NCBI GenBank assembly: GCA_019237175.1
Contig: JAFAHP010000670.1
Location: forward strand, 1 to 5,666
DNA length: 5,666 nucleotides
Reading direction: 5' to 3'
DNA from: Alphaproteobacteria bacterium
GTDB lineage: Bacteria; Pseudomonadota; Alphaproteobacteria; ATCC43930; CGMCC-115725
The first letter of the stretch is position 1. The number at the start of each line of letters is the position of its first letter. Shown piece after piece: positions 1 through 4,873 of the stretch. Position numbers and translations under genes: made by a program. Under the pieces are notes generated by a model. The model was not told the DNA's origin. It saw nothing but the letters and a program-made list of their open reading frames with translations, and did not search any database.

Positions 1-168
1 GTCTCGGCCATCCCCGCTCCGACTGTCCCGCCCTACCCTACAAATGAAACCGCCACTCGTTAGAAACCGCGGGTTTGCGGGCGCCGTGACACGCGGTTCG
101 GGCGAATCGGCCGAGAACCGCCGCAATTTGTGATGTCGGAGCGTGTCAAGAATCGCCTTCGCCACTGA
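1..168. other. Intergenic, no gene seen
   Basis: No frame here has convincing coding character. Two weak dyads are visible: a 5-bp-arm one at 64-76 (AAACC/GGTTT) and a 7-bp-arm one at 93-121 (GCGGTTC/GAACCGC with a 15-base loop). Neither is followed by a T-run, so I do not call a terminator. Confidence 0.5.
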
Positions 169-305
169 TATCTTCGCTTCCCCGGCGAAGGCCGGGCCCA
201 TGGTTCCGTCGCACGAACGGTTCATCGGTGCGTGAGGCCTCGCCATTTCCTGACGCGCAGGCGCTAGTGGACGGTTGGATCCCGGCCTGCGCCGGGATGG
301 CGATA
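169..305. repeat. REP-like inverted palindrome pair (REPIN/MITE-like)
   Basis: Two GC-rich hairpins sit in opposite orientation. The left is CCCGGC-GAAG-GCCGGG (181-196). The right is ATCCCGGC-CTGC-GCCGGGAT (279-298), a perfect 8-bp stem. Imperfect similarity between the two ends runs outward to TATC/GATA (169-172, 302-305) and inward to CCGTC/GACGG (206-210, 270-274), so the whole behaves as an imperfect inverted repeat of about 137 bp. The minus-strand shadow translations 'HPGAGRDP' and 'IPAQAGIQ' are the usual signature of this widespread proteobacterial intergenic family. Its place just past the 3' end of the neighbouring minus-strand gene is typical. It may fold in that gene's 3' UTR, but there is no T-run, so it is not an intrinsic terminator. 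No REP-associated transposase is present. Confidence 0.7.
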
Positions 306-354
306 CATGAACTGCACCCGCGCGGGGCCTTCTTCACAAGCCCTCAGGATCAGC

Positions 355-1695
355 TCAACCCGCGGCGTCGAGCCAGTCGAGGGCCGCTTCGTCTTCGAGA
401 TGCTGCAGGCGCTCGAACAACGCCGTTGCGCGCGCTTCGCCGAGGGGGACACGGGTCAGCCGCAGGAATTTGTCGCCGAGATCGGCGGGGGCGAGCATGC
501 CGTCCGCGACCGTCGCCGACAACCGCCGCCCGCTTCTGAGTGAGACAGTGACGGTCGTCGCCGGGGCGCCGTGTCCGGCGGCATGCGGTGTGGCTTCGAG
601 CTTAACGCGCCGGCACAAATCGCGGATCTCGGGATCGTCGAGGGCACCCTCGGCAAAGGATTCGGGATTGCGCGGGTCGCGGTAGAGTGTGAGTGCGGCG
701 CAAAACGGCACGCTGTACTGCGCCATCATCAGATCTGCGGGCTCGGGAATGTTGTGCAGTGTGCCCATGCGCTCGCTGCCCGAGATCGCGACCATCTCGA
801 CTTCGGCGCCGCTAAAACGATGCTCGGCCTGCAGGTCAAAGAGCGCCTTGACCGCGGCATGGGCGTTGGCGTGGCACGGATAGCGTTTCAATGTGATGCT
901 GTCCGTCGCCCAGTCTTCGCCGAGACCCCTGGTCAGTGCGGCCAGATCCCATTCGCGGCAGAACACCGCGAGAAAGCCGAACGGGCCTTCGAGTACCGTG
1001 TCGGGTGCCTGAAAGCCGTCATTGGCTAAGCTCGCCGCCAGCACGCCGCCTTCCGACGCGCGCCCCAGATGCAGCCTTTTGACCATGCCGCCCTTGCCAG
1101 CCCGCGCGAATTCGAGCAAGCCTGACGCCAGCGAGCCGGCGATGCCGATTGCGTTCGCCATCTTCTCGGCGTCGAGACGCAACAGATGCCCGCCGGCGAC
1201 CGCACCGCCAAACGGGCCGGTATTGCCCGGCGCGTGAAAACCGCGCTGCTCGTTGGTGTGACCGGTGGCGCGGCCGATCCGCACCATGACCTCGCAGCCG
1301 GCGACAAAGGCGACGATCAAGGCGCGTCCGCCGAGCCCTTGCTCTTGGGCGATCGCCAGCGCCGGCGGCAGCAGGGTGCCGCCAGGGTGAACCCCGGCGC
1401 CGGGCCGGGTCAGGCTGTCGAGCTCGAAAGCATGGGCCAAGGCGCCATTGGCAAGTGCCGCCGCGGGTGCGGTGACCGCCGGACCGCCGCTGCCGAGAAT
1501 ATGGCATGCGCCGCCGCGCCCGGTGCGCTCGGCATAGCCGATGACGATGCGGCTCCACGGCAGCGGAGCGCCGCAGATGATCGCCGCCACCGTATCGGCG
1601 ATGCAGTCCTTGGCACGCCGCACGATTTCGGCGGGCAGGTCTTCGTACCGCAGCGCTGCCGCGTATTGCGCCAGCCGAACCGTCTCCTGCGCCAT
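355..1695 (-). CDS. MmgE/PrpD family protein (2-methylcitrate dehydratase-like)
   Basis: A 446-residue cytosolic protein of the MmgE/PrpD superfamily, which includes 2-methylcitrate dehydratase and cis-aconitate decarboxylase. Members usually have about 440-500 residues, so this looks full length. An all-helical N-terminal part (about 1-265) carries the family blocks: NGALAHAFELD (83-93), VHPGG (102-106), GFHAPGNTGPFG (152-163) and KRLHLGRASEGG (206-217). A C-terminal lid domain follows, with KRYPCHANAH (270-279) and QYSVPF (326-331). D93, H103, H154, K206, K270, H275 and Y327 lie near the family's active-site positions. ATG is chosen because AGAGG lies 6 bases upstream. No propionate-pathway partner (prpB, prpC, acnD) is in view, so the substrate is unknown and I give no symbol; many paralogues act on other hydroxy acids. 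Codon use is GC-rich and native-looking. Confidence 0.93.
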   Translation of the reverse strand: MAQETVRLAQYAAALRYEDLPAEIVRRAKDCIADTVAAIICGAPLPWSRIVIGYAERTGRGGACHILGSGGPAVTAPAAALANGALAHAFELDSLTRPGAGVHPGGTLLPPALAIAQEQGLGGRALIVAFVAGCEVMVRIGRATGHTNEQRGFHAPGNTGPFGGAVAGGHLLRLDAEKMANAIGIAGSLASGLLEFARAGKGGMVKRLHLGRASEGGVLAASLANDGFQAPDTVLEGPFGFLAVFCREWDLAALTRGLGEDWATDSITLKRYPCHANAHAAVKALFDLQAEHRFSGAEVEMVAISGSERMGTLHNIPEPADLMMAQYSVPFCAALTLYRDPRNPESFAEGALDDPEIRDLCRRVKLEATPHAAGHGAPATTVTVSLRSGRRLSATVADGMLAPADLGDKFLRLTRVPLGEARATALFERLQHLEDEAALDWLDAAG

Positions 1696-1785
1696 GCCCG
1701 CCCTCTCGAGTAACCTGCTCCGCGCCCGATCAGGGCCGCGGCCGAGCCGTGAAACGGGCCGGCGACACGCGACGCCGGCTGCCGT

Positions 1786-1825
1786 CCACCTGTTTTACCT
1801 GTTTTATCAGGACGAGATCAGGTGG
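1786..1825 (-). promoter_or_regulatory. Candidate operator upstream of the MmgE/PrpD gene
   Basis: About 90-130 bases upstream of the gene's ATG. CCTGTTTTA occurs twice in exact tandem (1789-1797, 1798-1806), inside a dyad whose outer arms are CCACCTG (1786-1792) and CAGGTGG (1819-1825). An inner dyad is CCTG/CAGG (1798-1801, 1808-1811). Tandem half-sites within a dyad are typical of repressor binding. GntR-type regulators often control genes of this class, but none is in the window. No convincing -35/-10 pair was found for the minus strand; TAAAAT (plus positions 1835-1840) is the best -10-like hexamer. Confidence 0.35.
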
Positions 1826-2019
1826 CGACCGCACATTTTACGACCATTCGCCACGCTCCTTTTCCAGGAGAGACGGCGGAGTGCGCAGCAATGTTCTGCC
1901 GGGGCTCGGAGCGAGCCTCAATCAGGCACGTAGCGCGGCAAACAGATTCTCCTTCCGCGTAGGCGACTAGCTCCGAGACACCTCACCGATGGTATATTGT
2001 GATTATGGCAATTGCATGA

Positions 2020-2048
2020 TTGCCGAGACAGCATGGGATCGGCATATT
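2020..2048 (+). promoter_or_regulatory. Weak candidate promoter with palindrome over -35
   Basis: TTGCCG (2020-2025) and CATATT (2043-2048) are separated by 17 bases; each matches 4 of 6 consensus positions. A 6-bp-arm dyad, GGCAAT-TGCATG-ATTGCC (2007-2024), covers the -35 hexamer and could be an operator. Transcription would begin near 2055 and meet the terminator at 2107. The local DNA is AT-richer than its surroundings. The hexamers are weak, and the call rests mainly on their placement ahead of an otherwise unexplained terminator. Confidence 0.25.
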
Positions 2049-2106
2049 TCAAATCGTTCCGCCATTTCGTCTCTACGAGGCTCTATCGCAAATCGCAGAA
2101 GTTGCC

Positions 2107-2137
2107 GTCGGCGAAGCCGCCGACCTGCTTTTTCTTT
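2107..2137 (+). terminator. Orphan rho-independent terminator
   Basis: A perfect 7-bp stem GTCGGCG (2107-2113) and CGCCGAC (2118-2124) closes an AAGC loop. After four bases (CTGC) comes TTTTTCTTT (2129-2137). The T-run is on the 3' side only for the plus strand. No plus-strand gene ends just upstream. Either it closes a short untranslated RNA starting near 2055 or it is left from a lost gene. The four bases between stem and T-run may weaken it. Confidence 0.5.
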
Positions 2138-2506
2138 GCGGTATAATCAGCTGTTTACCATCTGTCGACTTGGGCAGCCGCCCTGCCGTACTTCACCCAG
2201 TTCTGAATCCAAGCATTCCGAGCGCGAAATACGGCTCGGACGCGACTGGGGGTGTCTCAGGCGGGTCGTCTTGGTCGACGGCGCGCCATGTGTTTTCCGC
2301 TACCCTGCCACTGCCACACGGCCATAAACCACTCGAAGGTCCGCAAGATTGTCGCATCGGTCTTGCCCGCGCGCTCCGCCAGACTGCGGCAGTGTTGCGC
2401 AACGCGCGGGTCGCTCGCGTGTGCCACTCGGGCCAACCGCTACTCGTGGCTTGGGGTAACAGGCGGGTCAGTAGCACCAGAAAGCAGTCTTTGGCACCAC
2501 TCTATG

Positions 2507-2809
2507 TTACCACCACCACAGACAAGCATTATTCATGTAATTGTCATACGTTTCTTGAACATTTCGAGTATAACTAGTTAAAGCGGTGTTAACAGAATTG
2601 CTCCAATCGAAAAGGTTCGCATCGCGAGATCTGACGCTATACATTGTTTTCTCGACATACGCGCTATTTGCTTGATTAACTGCAGTTTGATATTCTGATT
2701 GTAAGCCGCTGATTTTATTGTTGTAATCGGCGCGGGTGTCGCAAGCGGAAGCGGCAAAAGAGGCGACACTTGAAGCGAGGGTTAGAGAGACGAACAGAGC
2801 TAGCCGCAT
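2507..2809 (-). CDS. Small exported protein of unknown function
   Basis: 100 residues, no family recognised. The first 22 are a clear Sec signal peptide: MR, a hydrophobic run LALFVSLTLASSVASF, then AASA before C23. A signal peptidase I cut after ASA is likeliest; ASAC is a poor lipobox because position -3 is Ala, so a lipoprotein is possible but not favoured. The mature chain (23-100) is polar, rich in Asn, Tyr, Ser and Gln, and looks helical (about 28-60 and 68-94). It has only two cysteines, C23 and C96, near its two ends, as if to close a disulfide in the periplasm. It ends with three tryptophans (98-100). AGGA lies 7 bases before the ATG, a good ribosome binding site. GC over 2521-2820 is about 44%, far below its neighbours, suggesting acquisition by transfer. 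No partner gene adjoins it. Confidence 0.72.
   Translation of the reverse strand: MRLALFVSLTLASSVASFAASACDTRADYNNKISGLQSEYQTAVNQANSAYVEKTMYSVRSRDANLFDWSNSVNTALTSYTRNVQETYDNYMNNACLWWW
2699..2717 (+). repeat. 19-bp direct repeat, copy 1
   Basis: TTGTAAGCCGCTGATTTTA matches 3273-3291 at 18 of 19 positions, with 14 consecutive identical bases. This copy lies in the exported-protein gene, covering codons for roughly residues 31-37 on the opposite strand. Confidence 0.6.
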
Positions 2810-3173
2810 GGCTAAATCCTTTCATGTTTTGCATCCCCCCAATTCGCCGCGGCATTAGACCTCGTGTGCTTTAAAAGGACGTAAAGACCTATCCGATCCG
2901 GTTGGCGGTCAGCTTCTATGCGAGCGAGCGGTCGACCGGTCGAAAACGTGATGGATACCCGATGGTGCCGGGTTACTCCAAGCCTTCGCCCGCCGCCCGC
3001 TCGCGTCGAAAACCCGCCGGGGGACCGAAAAATTAAAGGGGTGTGACCCCGTTCAGACGGTCTCGGAGTATGGGTCGTATTTAAGAGGCTCCGCCTCCGG
3101 CTCGAGTTGATTGAACGGCTCCTCATGCCGCGACTGTCGTGATCGTTTTTTGGCTTAGGCTGCCTGGAACCGA

Positions 3174-3194
3174 CGGGAGGTGCCGGTCCTCCCG
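3174..3194. repeat. Perfect 7-bp hairpin
   Basis: CGGGAGG (3174-3180) and CCTCCCG (3188-3194) flank a 7-base loop TGCCGGT. No T-run follows on either strand, so it is not an intrinsic terminator. It could be a REP-like unit or a protein site. Confidence 0.5.
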
Positions 3195-3272
3195 GTCCTC
3201 GAGCGCGGTGGTTTGAAGCTTGCGATTCGAGTCATCGGGCGAGATCCCGGCAGAGGCACGAAGCTTGCCGAG

Positions 3273-3291
3273 TTGTAAGCCGCTGAGTTTA
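3273..3291 (+). repeat. 19-bp direct repeat, copy 2
   Basis: Second copy of the repeat at 2699-2717, with G in place of T at its 15th base. The TTGTAA at its left end could serve as a -35 for TATAGT at 3298-3303 with a 19-base spacer, longer than ideal. That would be a weak promoter for the DUF2934 gene about 100 bases downstream. Confidence 0.55.
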
Positions 3292-3407
3292 CTTGGGTAT
3301 AGTTTGGTTCGTAAAACCCTGAATTACAGACGCCCCAATGGCTTAGTCATACGTCACTGTGCGAAGGCGGCGCGCGACCGACCCCAGCTGATGTATTGGA
3401 AAGCGTG

Positions 3408-3638
3408 ATGACCACGGACGGGCGAGAGCAAGCCAGTATCAGGGAGCGAGCCTTTGTGATCTGGGAGGACGAAGGCCGACCGGAGGGCGCGAGTGTCGCC
3501 CATTGGTTGCGGGCCGAAGCCGAATTTAAAGCGGGCAAGGTTATCGGCGTCACCGTTAATGGGCCGCGTTTGAAATCGTCTAAGACCGAGCCCGGGGTTT
3601 TGCGCCGCCGCCGCTCGCCGAATTCTCCCACGGGGTAA
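3408..3638 (+). CDS. DUF2934 domain-containing protein
   Basis: 76 residues from the ATG; a TTG 12 bases upstream would add four residues, but the ATG has GGAA six bases before it and is preferred. Residues about 9-41 match the DUF2934 pattern: an IRERAF..W start (I11-W19), EDEGRPEG (20-27), then HWLRAEAEF (32-40). DUF2934 proteins are small, soluble and of unknown function, common in Rhizobiales and Burkholderiales and often present in many copies, including on plasmids. The C-terminal tail (41-76) is basic, with RRRR at 68-71 (numbering approximate), and low in predicted structure; it may bind nucleic acid, which is inference. The gene stands alone, with no operon partner within 240 bases. 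Confidence 0.78.
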   Translation: MTTDGREQASIRERAFVIWEDEGRPEGASVAHWLRAEAEFKAGKVIGVTVNGPRLKSSKTEPGVLRRRRSPNSPTG

Positions 3639-3882
3639 CGTGCGGCGCGACACTTATGTCGGATATGGAAGCGCGGTCCAGACGGCGAGTATGGGTTGAG
3701 GCACGGATCAAAGGGCCATAGAGCAATCACGGTCGCGCAGCGGGTTGGTATTGGGCGGATCGGATATCCGCCTGCCCTTGACGAAAAGAAGTCAAGCTGA
3801 TCTTTGGATGGCAAAGTGTTGAGGTATAGCGTCGCCCCTCCGTTTTTGAGCGCTTCGACACAGTGGCTATCGGAGCGAACCA
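3639..3882. other. Intergenic with two adjacent hairpins
   Basis: GGCGGAT-CGGAT-ATCCGCC (3754-3772) has a perfect 7-bp stem. Five bases later comes CTTGAC/GTCAAG (3777-3782, 3791-3796) around an A-rich 8-base loop. No T-run follows closely. A long minus-strand open frame crosses this stretch (3347-3883), but its 3' half is antisense to the DUF2934 gene and its composition is irregular, so I reject it. Confidence 0.4.
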
Positions 3883-4086
3883 ATGGAGGCCGGTCTGCAC
3901 ATGATCTTTATCGGCGGGGGTGGCCGTTGTTTGGCGCACGCGCGAACTGACGCTCTGCGCCGGGCTTGGAAGCTATCGGCGCGGTCAACATCATTTGCGG
4001 ATGCGCCGATGAGCATCTGGTGTGCGGCAACCGATGAACGGCTCGATGCGTATGCAATCGTGGCCGAATGGGATGCCCGTCGTTGA
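3883..4086 (+). CDS. Hypothetical 67-residue protein, doubtful
   Basis: I do not recognise it. In favour: an ATG with GGAG seven bases upstream, and a C-terminal half (about 24-67) that reads like a real soluble helical protein, with WKLSARSTSFADAP followed by WCAATDERLDAYAIVAEWD. Against: third-position GC is only about 60%, low for this DNA, and the Gly-rich N-terminal 22 residues look unrelated to the rest. It may be the 3' end of a decayed longer gene with a chance start. It ends 71 bases before the antitoxin start, with the toxin-antitoxin promoter in between, so it is not part of that operon. Confidence 0.33.
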   Translation: MEAGLHMIFIGGGGRCLAHARTDALRRAWKLSARSTSFADAPMSIWCAATDERLDAYAIVAEWDARR

Positions 4087-4120
4087 CCGAGGCCGACAGA
4101 GCAGCGGCAGCCTGTGCTCC

Positions 4121-4150
4121 TTGAAACACGCCCGCCATTAGTTTTATTCT
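4121..4150 (+). promoter_or_regulatory. Promoter of the toxin-antitoxin operon
   Basis: TTGAAA (4121-4126, 4 of 6 to consensus) and TATTCT (4145-4150, 4 of 6) with an 18-base spacer. The expected start point is about 4157-4158, on or next to the antitoxin's GTG codon. The -10 overlaps the left arm of the operator, which explains how a bound repressor would block polymerase. Confidence 0.5.
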
Positions 4151-4167
4151 AGTCAAAGTGACTAGAA
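4147..4167. promoter_or_regulatory. Autoregulatory operator of the toxin-antitoxin operon
   Basis: A perfect inverted repeat: TTCTAGTCA (4147-4155) and TGACTAGAA (4159-4167) around AAG. Nine-bp arms in GC-rich DNA are unlikely to be chance, and the position over the promoter is where Phd/YefM antitoxins bind, alone or with the toxin, to repress their own operon. The start codon (4158-4160) lies at the centre of the dyad. Confidence 0.75.
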
Positions 4168-4439
4168 CCAAAAAGCACCACCCGCCAGGTCGCTGGCCCC
4201 TTCAGGACGCTAAGGCGCGGTTCAGCGAACTGGTGCGCCGCGTCCGCAGCGACGGGCCGCAGCACGTCACCGTGCGGGGGCACGATGAGGTCGTCGTCGT
4301 CGCGGCCGAAGAATTCCGCCGGCTCAAAGGTGACCGCACCGGCGCGGCGCTGATTGCCGCTCTGCAAGCATCGCCATATCGAGAGACTGATATCGAACCC
4401 CGGCGCGACCGGCCGCCCGTCCGCGATGTGAAACTGTGA
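4158..4439 (+). CDS. Type II antitoxin, Phd/YefM family
   Basis: 93 residues. It binds and neutralises the VapC toxin encoded next and represses the operon. The N-terminal Phd/YefM DNA-binding fold runs from W13 to L56: WPLQDAKARFSELVRRV (13-29), then HVTVRGHDEVVVVAAEEFRRL (36-56), the usual 'prevent-host-death' layout. Residues 58-93 form a polar, Pro/Arg-rich tail, the part that normally wraps the toxin. A GTG start is forced: in frame no ATG lies between the upstream stop at 4122-4124 and 4158, and no ATG, GTG or TTG occurs before the conserved W13. No Shine-Dalgarno sequence precedes it and the predicted transcription start falls on it, so translation is probably leaderless. The stop overlaps the toxin start by four bases (GTGA). 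Pairing of a Phd-type antitoxin with a VapC toxin is common in alphaproteobacteria. Confidence 0.92.
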   Translation: MTRTKKHHPPGRWPLQDAKARFSELVRRVRSDGPQHVTVRGHDEVVVVAAEEFRRLKGDRTGAALIAALQASPYRETDIEPRRDRPPVRDVKL

Positions 4440-4873
4440 CGGGCTGGCTGCTCGACACCAATGTGCTTTCCGAGCTGCGGCGGCCCAAACCGAACCCGAA
4501 GGTCGTCGGCTTCGTCGCCGCCAAGTCTCTCGACCTGCTGTTCGTCAGCATCCTCACCTTTGCCGAAATCCGCTTCGCCATCGAGCAGGTTGCCGACGCC
4601 ACGCGGCGCGCCGAGCTGAACGATTGGCTGAGGCACAAGGTGCGTCCGATGTTCGAGGACCGCGCCCTGCCGGTCAGCGAGGATGTCATGTTCAAGTGGC
4701 GGCTCTTGGTCGAGGACGGGCGCAAGGCCGGGCACACCTATTCGCAGCCCGATCTAATCATCGCCGCAACCGCTCTGCATTACGGCCTGACCGTCGTCTC
4801 GCGCGATATCGGCGACTTTGTCAAAGCCCGTGTCCCAGTGCTCAACCCGTGGCGCGAGCCCAATGGCGCATAA
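4436..4873 (+). CDS. vapC: VapC-family toxin, PIN-domain RNase
   Basis: 145 residues, a full-length single PIN domain close to the FitB/VapC group. PIN toxins are Mg2+-dependent RNases; characterised VapCs cut initiator tRNA, other tRNAs or the 23S sarcin-ricin loop. The acidic metal-binding set is intact: D7 in LLDTNVLSE, E44 in FAEIRFAIE, D106 in QPDLIIAATA and D124 in VSRDIGDF, with D127 nearby. T8-N9 and the closing NPW (137-139) are also typical. It should be active when not held by the antitoxin. The GTG start lies inside the antitoxin's last codons (GTGA overlap) and has no strong ribosome site of its own, so it is probably made by translational coupling, keeping toxin below antitoxin. 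The RNA target cannot be told from sequence. No frameshift or decay is seen. Confidence 0.95.
   Translation: MTGWLLDTNVLSELRRPKPNPKVVGFVAAKSLDLLFVSILTFAEIRFAIEQVADATRRAELNDWLRHKVRPMFEDRALPVSEDVMFKWRLLVEDGRKAGHTYSQPDLIIAATALHYGLTVVSRDIGDFVKARVPVLNPWREPNGA

Larger units (their letters stand above)
1696..2506. other. Long intergenic stretch, no confident gene
   Basis: About 810 bases with no gene I would assert. Besides the operator candidate it holds a hairpin at 1856-1870 (CTCCT/AGGAG) and one at 1903-1917 (GGCTCG-GAG-CGAGCC), neither followed by T's. A minus-strand frame from 2436 (TTG) to 2257 (TGA) encodes 59 residues (…SLAERAGKTDAT… FEWFMAVWQW) with protein-like composition but no recognised family and no Shine-Dalgarno sequence; it may be a gene relic. 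The plus-strand open frame over 2020-2577 has irregular composition and runs antisense into the next gene, so I do not call it. Confidence 0.5.
2810..3407. other. Intergenic stretch rich in palindromes, no gene seen
   Basis: Neither strand shows convincing coding. It holds GGGGT-GTG-ACCCC (3038-3050) just after an AATTAAA run, nested inside GACCG/CGGTC (3023-3027, 3058-3062). It also holds GAGGC-TCC-GCCTC (3085-3097), a T6 run near 3145-3150 with no good stem before it, and CGGGAGG/CCTCCCG (3174-3194). The minus-strand open frame over 2812-3126 reads through the first palindrome as 'RGHTPLIF', the shadow translation often seen over this type of dispersed palindrome, so I treat it as non-coding. 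Confidence 0.5.

Noticed and set aside
1019..1713. Long open frames in other frames and on the plus strand across the MmgE/PrpD gene.
   Set aside because: High-GC shadows: the 446-residue minus-strand frame carries all family motifs and explains the whole stretch.
2142..2147. A perfect TATAAT hexamer.
   Set aside because: No -35-like hexamer lies 15-19 bases upstream and it is not an extended -10, so alone it does not support a promoter.
2020..2577. A 185-residue plus-strand open frame.
   Set aside because: It runs through an intrinsic terminator and ends antisense to the exported-protein gene; composition is not protein-like.
2812..3126. A 104-residue minus-strand open frame.
   Set aside because: Arg/Ser-rich, and it reads through a dispersed-type palindrome; it has the look of translated non-coding DNA.
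3223..3237. GATTCGAGTC, resembling a tRNA T-loop.
   Set aside because: The flanking bases do not form the 5-bp T stem (the closing pair would be A-C) and there is no cloverleaf upstream.
3619..3631. A 13-bp word CGAATTCTCCCAC shared exactly with 5502-5514.
   Set aside because: One exact 13-mer pair is near what chance allows in a window of this length, and the flanks do not extend the match convincingly.
3347..3883. A 178-residue minus-strand open frame.
   Set aside because: Its 3' half is antisense to the DUF2934 gene, composition is irregular and no family is recognised.
4202..4737. Two long minus-strand open frames over the toxin-antitoxin genes.
   Set aside because: They are antisense to two confidently identified genes with intact motifs.
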